Part shown: in pieces, positions 13,635-18,366 of the stretch
How the letters are laid out: each line of letters begins with the position of its first letter
How positions within the stretch are numbered: position 1 is the first letter of the stretch
Assembly (NCBI GenBank): GCA_945861315.1
Contig: CAMAUB010000006.1
Coordinates: 1 to 18,366, forward strand
Direction: 5' to 3'
Source of the DNA: Chlamydia trachomatis
Lineage (GTDB): Bacteria; Chlamydiota; Chlamydiia; Chlamydiales; JAAKFR01
DNA length: 18,366 bases
Program-made: the position numbers and the translations under genes
Notes under the pieces: generated by a model
Databases searched by the model: none
What the model saw: only the letters and a program-made list of their open reading frames with translations
What the model was told of the DNA's origin: nothing

Positions 13635-15791
13635 GTGCTTGTCAAAGATCTGCAACAATCTGATCCCGATTTCCTCACACAGATGCAACGCATTTTAATG
13701 GGAGAGCATTGGGATCCCCACCATTTTTTAGGCCTTCATCCCTTTTTTGATGGGAAGCAGGTGATTCGTCTTTATCGCCCAGGTGCACAAGAGGTTTTCT
13801 TGGAGGTGAAGGGAAAGGTGCATCCTGCACATAGAATTCATGAAAGTGGTTTTTTTGAGCTTGTCGTTGATTCAGATATTCAGATGCAAGACTATCTGAT
13901 CTACCACCAAAATGGGATGAAAGCAAACGATCCCTATGCGTGTACTCCTTTTTGGGGAGAGATTGATAGTCATCTGTTTAATCAGGGCGTTCATTACAAG
14001 CTTTATGAAAAAATGGGAGCTCATCTTCTTGAAAAAAATGGTATAAAAGGGGTTTGCTTTACCCTTTGGGCACCATCTGCTGTGCGTGTTTCGCTTGTCG
14101 CTGATTTCAACTATTGGGATGGACGGGTAAATCCTCTACGCTCGGTTGGACAATCTGGGGTTTGGGAGCTGTTTATCCCAGGTCTTACAGAGGGAGAGCG
14201 CTATAAGTTTGAGATTAAAACACAGCAAGGTGAAACGCGTGTAAAGTCGGATCCTTATGCATTTGCAAGTGAACTTCGCCCAAAAACGGCTTCTATAGTT
14301 GCCTCTTTACAGCATCACACTTGGAGGGATGAGCAGTGGATCTCAAAGCGCCATTCCACACCAGCTCCAATGAATATTTATGAACTTCATCTCGGTTCTT
14401 GGAAGCAAAAACATGGTCAGGTGCTCAACTATCGAGAGTTAGCTACGCAGCTTGTATCCTATTGCAAGCAGATGGGATTTACGCATGTTGAATTTCTTCC
14501 AATCGCTGAACATCCACTTGATGAATCTTGGGGGTATCAGGTATCAGGTTTTTATGCTGTTACGGCAAGATACGGTTCACCTCACGATTTTCAGCACCTA
14601 GTTGATACACTTCATCAAAATGAGATTGGGGTGATTCTAGACTGGGTTCCAGCTCACTTTCCAACAGACGATTTTTCACTAGCACGTTTTGATGGAACAG
14701 CGCTATATGAACACGCCGATCCCCGCCAAGGGTATCATCCTCACTGGAATACCTGTATCTTTAACTATGGGCGACGTGAAGTTTCTAACTTTCTTATTGC
14801 CAATGCCATTTTTTGGTTTGATCAGATGCATATTGATGGATTGCGTGTTGATGCTGTCGCTTCTATGCTCTATTTAGATTATGGACGAACCGGCTCTGAT
14901 TGGGTTCCCAATGCTTATGGAGGAAAAGAGAATTTAGAGGCGATTGAGTTTATCAAACATCTCAACTCAATTGTTCATAAAACATTTCCAACAGTCATGA
15001 TGATTGCAGAAGAGTCAACCTCATTTAATGGCGTTACAAGGTCTGTTGATTTTGATGGGCTTGGATTTGACTATAAGTGGAATATGGGGTGGATGAATGA
15101 TACACTTCGCTATTTTCAAAAAGATTCTCTTTTTCGCACCCACCACCATCGAGATCTTACCTTTGGTTTACTCTACGCTTTTAGTGAGAAGTTTATTCTT
15201 CCTCTTTCGCATGATGAGGTCGTGCATGGAAAGGGGAGCTTACTTGCCAAGATGCCTGGAGACTATTGGCAAAAATTTGCTAACCTCCGTTTGCTATTGA
15301 CTTATCAAATTTGTCAACCTGGTAAAAAAATACTTTTTATGGGAGCAGAGCTTGGGCAATGGAATGAGTGGCATGTTAAGGAGCAGATCCATTGGCCTTT
15401 GCTCCAATATCCCATTCATCAAGGGATTCAAACACTTGTCAAAGAGATCAACCATTTCTACCTGAAAGAGATAGCTTTATGGCAGCATGATTTTGACTTT
15501 ACCGGTTTTGAGTGGGTCGATTTCGCTGATGCAGAGAACAGCATTATTTCCTATCTTCGCAAAAGTGACCACGACCAATTACTCTGCCTACACAATTTTA
15601 CCCCAGCACTTCATAAAAACTATTTTCTAAAACTTGCAAATCTCAAAGAGGTTAAAGAAGTTTTTAACTCTGACGAAGAAAAATATGGTGGATCTGGTCA
15701 AAAAAATGATACCATTATGGTCCAAAAAGAGGGATGTTTTTTCTTAGTTCCCCCTCTTGCAACCATTATTTTTAGAATCTCCTTTTCTTGA
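13635..15791 (+). CDS. glgB: 1,4-alpha-glucan (glycogen) branching enzyme
   Basis: Introduces alpha-1,6 branches into glycogen; family GH13. The 718 residues match the usual 720-730. The N-terminal beta domains (about 1-110 and a CBM48-like 125-215, with FTLWAPSAVRVSLVADFNYW) precede the catalytic barrel, which has YELHLGSW and DWVPAHF. The nucleophile is Asp406 in GLRVDAVASML, the acid/base Glu459 in MIAEEST, and the transition-state stabiliser Asp527 in LSHDEVVHGK; all sit one position from the E. coli numbering. The C-terminal beta domain runs from about 620. The start is GTG at 13635, 7 nt after the previous stop, with no good ribosome-binding site, so coupling is likely. Chlamydiae make glycogen with this enzyme. 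Confidence 0.97.
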   Translation: MLVKDLQQSDPDFLTQMQRILMGEHWDPHHFLGLHPFFDGKQVIRLYRPGAQEVFLEVKGKVHPAHRIHESGFFELVVDSDIQMQDYLIYHQNGMKANDPYACTPFWGEIDSHLFNQGVHYKLYEKMGAHLLEKNGIKGVCFTLWAPSAVRVSLVADFNYWDGRVNPLRSVGQSGVWELFIPGLTEGERYKFEIKTQQGETRVKSDPYAFASELRPKTASIVASLQHHTWRDEQWISKRHSTPAPMNIYELHLGSWKQKHGQVLNYRELATQLVSYCKQMGFTHVEFLPIAEHPLDESWGYQVSGFYAVTARYGSPHDFQHLVDTLHQNEIGVILDWVPAHFPTDDFSLARFDGTALYEHADPRQGYHPHWNTCIFNYGRREVSNFLIANAIFWFDQMHIDGLRVDAVASMLYLDYGRTGSDWVPNAYGGKENLEAIEFIKHLNSIVHKTFPTVMMIAEESTSFNGVTRSVDFDGLGFDYKWNMGWMNDTLRYFQKDSLFRTHHHRDLTFGLLYAFSEKFILPLSHDEVVHGKGSLLAKMPGDYWQKFANLRLLLTYQICQPGKKILFMGAELGQWNEWHVKEQIHWPLLQYPIHQGIQTLVKEINHFYLKEIALWQHDFDFTGFEWVDFADAENSIISYLRKSDHDQLLCLHNFTPALHKNYFLKLANLKEVKEVFNSDEEKYGGSGQKNDTIMVQKEGCFFLVPPLATIIFRISFS

Positions 15792-15822
15792 AAAACCGGC
15801 ATGTGTATAATTCTGAGGCATT

Positions 15823-16287
15823 ATGACTTGTAATAATACTTGGGCTGAAGCTCTCGACCGTTCTAATAACTGCCAGGATCCTGTAGGGGCGTGGGTTCAG
15901 AGTTCTGAAACGGCAAAGAGATGGTATACAAAACATCCTCTTTCTTCTCGTATGACCATGATTAGCGTCAATGCTGTCTTTGGTTTTATCAAGCCATTTT
16001 TGCTTCCGATTACTGCTGCAGTGGCTGTTGTTGTCCAACCAATTCTTGCTGGCTATAATTATTTTTGGAAAGGGGAATCCCAGAATGCAAAACAATGGCT
16101 CAAAGCTTGGTGCTTTAGTGTGCTTGCCCTTAGCGGAATTGCCGCTTTTATGGCCGTTTCAGCCTGTCATATGACCCTTCTGCAAGGTACGGCTCTTGTT
16201 GTGACAGGATGCACAGTTAGCATTATTATCCACGTCTATAGAGTCTCCCATACAACAAAACCTAAAGAATTTATTACAAAATCGTAA
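15823..16287 (+). CDS. Small membrane protein, candidate inclusion-membrane (Inc) protein
   Basis: A 154-residue protein with a polar 45-residue N-terminus, a hydrophobic stretch at about 46-78, then two closely spaced helices at about 96-114 and 119-139 with a very short loop, and a basic tail. The paired hydrophobic lobes are the hallmark used to predict chlamydial Inc proteins, which type III secretion places in the vacuole membrane. No sequence family is recognised. GAGG at 15814-15817 sits 5 nt before the ATG at 15823. It follows glgB by 31 bp; a TATAAT at 15806-15811 lacks a properly spaced -35. It could instead be an ordinary inner-membrane protein. Confidence 0.6.
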   Translation: MTCNNTWAEALDRSNNCQDPVGAWVQSSETAKRWYTKHPLSSRMTMISVNAVFGFIKPFLLPITAAVAVVVQPILAGYNYFWKGESQNAKQWLKAWCFSVLALSGIAAFMAVSACHMTLLQGTALVVTGCTVSIIIHVYRVSHTTKPKEFITKS

Positions 16288-16372
16288 TAACTTTAAACTA
16301 AATTCAATAAATCTTTATTTAATATTAATATAAATAGTTTATAATTAATGTATAAATAAGGATTAATTTACT

Positions 16373-17062
16373 ATGGCAAATCCATTATCAGGAGTCATGT
16401 CCTCTTTGGGTAAGAAGGCTGGGACCTTCACAGATAAGCCCTTTAAGTGGATCGACGGTGCTAAAACAGAGCAACAAAGGCGTATTCGTCTGGCTGTAGT
16501 CTGTTCTGGAATGGTCTTGCTTGGGCTACTGGTTTTGACTATTTCTCTTGCTACGACTGGGGTTATTGGTAGTGGTGGTTTTAATCCAGGAAACTTTTCA
16601 TTAGACTTCAGTTCGGCGCCCCTCTTCCTTATTGGAACAGGTCTCATTGGTGCTGGTATAGGCTTTGCGATCAGCCAATCGCTGCGTCATTCAAATCCAA
16701 AGCAGGCCAAAATGATCAATGCAGCCCTTGGTGTAGTTGGGTGGGTCTGTTTTACAGGAGCCGTAGCTGCTCTGCTTTTCACGACATTTAAGGGTGGACT
16801 TGTCCAAGCTATGACAACATCGACCCAAGTGATTGTAGCTCCTCTAGCTCTTATTATTTGGGGAGCTGCAACTTACCAGCTTTGCCAGCACTGGAAGCCA
16901 TCAGAATTAGCTCTAAATCCAGCTGGGGCGATCTATGGCAAACTTCATGAAACGAGTCGTGTAGCGATTGAAGATATTGGTCGCAAAGAGCGAGAGGCTA
17001 GAGCTGAAAGAATTAATGGTGGTCGAAAGCTTGGAGCTGCGCTTAGGCGAGCAAGCGCATAG
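16373..17062 (+). CDS. Four-helix membrane protein, candidate Inc protein
   Basis: A 229-residue protein with hydrophobic segments at about 39-61, 82-102, 116-138 and 151-171, that is, two hairpins. A 38-residue polar, basic N-terminus precedes them, and a charged helical tail of nearly 60 residues follows (rich in Arg, Lys and Glu from about 195). Glycine-rich helices such as LIGTGLIGAGIGF suggest close packing. The layout suits an Inc-like or other secreted membrane protein, but no homologue is recognised. AAGGA at 16358-16362 lies 10 nt before the ATG. TATAAT at 16340-16345 may be its -10, in a very AT-rich 85-bp gap, which suggests independent transcription. Confidence 0.6.
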   Translation: MANPLSGVMSSLGKKAGTFTDKPFKWIDGAKTEQQRRIRLAVVCSGMVLLGLLVLTISLATTGVIGSGGFNPGNFSLDFSSAPLFLIGTGLIGAGIGFAISQSLRHSNPKQAKMINAALGVVGWVCFTGAVAALLFTTFKGGLVQAMTTSTQVIVAPLALIIWGAATYQLCQHWKPSELALNPAGAIYGKLHETSRVAIEDIGRKEREARAERINGGRKLGAALRRASA

Positions 17063-17092
17063 AAAAAAGCAACAGCTAAGACAGAGTTTTCA

Positions 17093-17128
17093 TCATAGGA
17101 AAATTTTAACTACAAAATAAACCTATGA
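17093..17128. terminator. Possible bidirectional terminator hairpin
   Basis: TCATAGG (17093-17099) and CCTATGA (17122-17128) form a 7-bp stem around a 22-nt AT-rich loop, between the converging ends at 17062 and 17149. The loop is long and no T-run is adjacent, so support is weak. Confidence 0.25.
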
Positions 17129-17148
17129 GTATTCTACCACCATCTATT

Positions 17149-17817
17149 TTAGCTTGCTGGCTTCCTCTTCGGAATGCCTAAATGCTCCTTATCTGTAAAT
17201 AGGCGGTCAAGACCAGGCGATGTTTCAATGGTATACGTCACTGCCTCTGCCTCTGCCTCTGCCTCTGGACGTGGTGGACTAATCACGTGGCTAAGGCCGG
17301 ACTCACGCTCAAACACTAAGCTGTGCGTGTCGAAGTCATACAAATAGTCCTCCTCGGCATCTCCTATATCTGTGAACGGTACAGTAGTTTCCCTACCATC
17401 TTTTAACTTAATTCTTACAGTCATATCACCATGATCGAGGGTATAATCTTGAAGGTTATTAGGGCCATCTTGAAGTGTAGAATCTCTGATGCTATCTGGT
17501 GCTGAGGAAGTAGTCGTTAGTGTGCTCCAGATCCTAGGCTCATGAGGAACTCGATGTTTAAAACCTCCGATGCAACGTGAGGAAATAGCAGCAATTAAAG
17601 CTAAGCCAGCAGCACCCGTTCCAACGTAGAAGCCTATTTGGCCTGCCGAACTAACTTCAAAGGCTCCAAAGTGCACTGCTAGAGTAAGGCCAACCATAGT
17701 AACTGTGGCGATTACAAGCGCTGTGATAAGTGAGCCACTAGCACAAGCATTTTCTTGACGGTGGTTGTGATATTTTGCTTCTCCTCTAGAAAGCTCGATA
17801 TTTGCTGAACTAGCCAT
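17149..17817 (-). CDS. Candidate Inc protein with bilobed hydrophobic domain and EA repeat
   Basis: A 222-residue protein. A 26-residue polar N-terminus leads into two adjacent helices at about 27-50 and 59-80, separated by a short loop. The remaining 140 residues are soluble and acidic. This is the classic Inc architecture. The C-terminal part includes a beta-like segment (MTVRIKLKDGRETTVPF at about 132-148), an acidic patch GDAEEDYLYDFD and four Glu-Ala pairs at 185-192 encoded by a hexamer repeat. No family is recognised. AAGGA lies 7 nt before the ATG at 17817, and a promoter is visible upstream. It converges on the preceding Inc-like gene. Confidence 0.65.
   Translation of the reverse strand: MASSANIELSRGEAKYHNHRQENACASGSLITALVIATVTMVGLTLAVHFGAFEVSSAGQIGFYVGTGAAGLALIAAISSRCIGGFKHRVPHEPRIWSTLTTTSSAPDSIRDSTLQDGPNNLQDYTLDHGDMTVRIKLKDGRETTVPFTDIGDAEEDYLYDFDTHSLVFERESGLSHVISPPRPEAEAEAEAVTYTIETSPGLDRLFTDKEHLGIPKRKPAS
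17241..17264. repeat. In-frame hexanucleotide tandem repeat
   Basis: Four perfect copies of CTGCCT (AGGCAG on the coding strand) encode the Glu-Ala pairs of the Inc-like gene. A six-base unit changes the protein by two residues per step without a frameshift. Confidence 0.85.
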
Positions 17818-17852
17818 AAAAAAATCCTTGGTTTAGTGGGTGTTAAGTGGAA

Positions 17853-17881
17853 AGAATAACATAATATTAATATATTGTAAA
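17853..17881 (-). promoter_or_regulatory. Promoter of the reverse Inc-like gene
   Basis: On the minus strand TTTACA (17876-17881), a 17-nt spacer and TATTCT (17853-17858) resemble a sigma70/sigma66 promoter. The start would lie near 17846, giving a leader of about 30 nt that contains the AAGGA ribosome-binding site. Confidence 0.45.
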
Positions 17882-17931
17882 TATGTAGATTTTTTTGAAA
17901 AAAAGAAGGAGCTAACAATCATAGTCTGAAT

Positions 17932-18300
17932 TTAAGAGACGTGTCCAACAAAAGAGGCTTGGAGTAGGGAAATCTTCAGAAGCGGCCTGATGACCAATTT
18001 ATCAAGCATTTTATTCTTGCACATTTTTTTTATAGCGGAGTGGATCAAATATTTAATAAGGCATCTCAAAACTGAATGTTGATAGTTCCCTTGTATACTG
18101 CAGTTTAAATCTCTGATAAGAGTTTTTCTTGGATCAATTTTCCTATTTGCCCAATAAAATTCAATGCGAGTGAAGCCAGCTTCTTTAAGCATCATATAAT
18201 AGTCTTTGAAATAGTAGATATACTCATCCAAGCTCAAAATGAGAATTTCGGCCAGCGTGAAAGCTCTCGCGATTGAACGATCGTAAACGACCCAATATTA
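17932..18300 (-). pseudogene. C-terminal fragment resembling a SAM-dependent methyltransferase
   Basis: The open frame runs from after a TAA at 18298-18300 to a stop at 17932, with no ATG near its beginning. From about 18234 it reads SLDEYIYYFKDYYMMLKEAG then FTRIEFYWA, and ends LLQASFVGHVS. This pattern (LDEY, helix, LKEAGF, YWA, P) is typical of the last 100 residues of class I methyltransferases tied to glycosyl or lipid modification, but the SAM-binding Rossmann part is missing. The preceding codons lie within the palindromic element at 18234-18366, so the gene seems to have been cut by it. An expressed short protein from the TTG at 18237 cannot be excluded. Confidence 0.4.
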
Positions 18301-18366
18301 GAAATATGGGGTTGTTTACGATCGTTCAAGCCCGAGGCTTTGACGCGGCCCAAATTCTCATTTTGA
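18234..18366. mobile_element. 133-bp palindromic element (MITE-like) at the window edge
   Basis: The last 133 bp form one large inverted repeat. The outer 15 nt (TCAAAATGAGAATTT at 18234-18248 and its complement at 18352-18366) match perfectly. An imperfect GC-rich section follows, then 16 perfect nt (TTGAACGATCGTAAAC at 18273-18288 against 18314-18329), and about ten more mostly paired positions up to a tiny loop at 18300-18302. No coding capacity fits inside. This resembles a non-autonomous miniature transposable element; it could also be the terminal part of a larger one beyond the window. Target duplications cannot be checked because the right flank is missing. Confidence 0.75.

Noticed and set aside
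15788..15811. TTGAAA and TATAAT before the 15823 gene as a promoter
   Set aside because: The spacer is 12 nt, too short, and transcription would start within the ribosome-binding site.
18273..18329. Inner arms of the final palindrome as a rho-independent terminator
   Set aside because: The pairing continues through the outer arms to 133 bp, there is no T-run, and the structure interrupts a coding frame; a mobile palindrome explains it better.

Overview
The window reads as chromosomal DNA of an environmental (Parachlamydia/Simkania/Waddlia-like) member of the Chlamydiota. The evidence is a chlamydial-type malate dehydrogenase, an FAD oxidoreductase resembling the chlamydial 'D-amino acid dehydrogenase', a PhnP-HflX pair, an unknown gene directly before glgB (an arrangement I remember from Chlamydia), and a run of short proteins with bilobed hydrophobic segments like inclusion-membrane (Inc) proteins. 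Citrate synthase and two large hybrid-free histidine kinases argue against Chlamydiaceae proper, which lack citrate synthase. This assignment comes from recalled family features, not from a search.

Layout. 1-1098 (minus) is the first 366 codons of an unrecognised gene that leaves the window on the left; it carries a 50-bp palindrome in frame. 1177-3317 (plus) is a two-gene TCA unit, mdh then citrate synthase, separated by 2 nt. 3350-4174 is a multispanning membrane protein whose 3' end overlaps that of a convergent FAD-dependent oxidoreductase (4107-5177, minus). 5279-9006 holds two tandem paralogous sensor histidine kinases with no response regulator beside them. 9018-11088 is a PhnP-like metallo-hydrolase overlapping hflX. 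A short stretch behind hflX resembles the start of RadC. 11230-11454 is a small unknown gene with a near-consensus promoter. 11493-15791 is a tightly packed chain: a MtaB-type tRNA methylthiotransferase, an unknown protein, then glycogen branching enzyme. 15823-17817 contains three small hydrophobic, Inc-like genes, two forward and one reverse. 17932-18300 (minus) is a fragment resembling the C-terminus of a SAM methyltransferase, cut off by a large palindromic element that fills the last 133 bp of the window.

Functionally this is mostly housekeeping (TCA cycle, tRNA modification, ribosome-associated GTPase, glycogen) interrupted by two lineage-specific blocks: the kinase pair and the hydrophobic Inc-like cluster. 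The most interesting signals outside genes are the two palindromes (one in frame inside a gene, one breaking a gene), a hexamer repeat inside a candidate Inc gene, a conserved 3' patch shared by the two kinases, and a possible pattern of promoters placed so close to start codons that transcripts would be leaderless. No tRNA, rRNA, CRISPR array or intact transposase was seen. No gene-free stretch exceeds about 300 bp.
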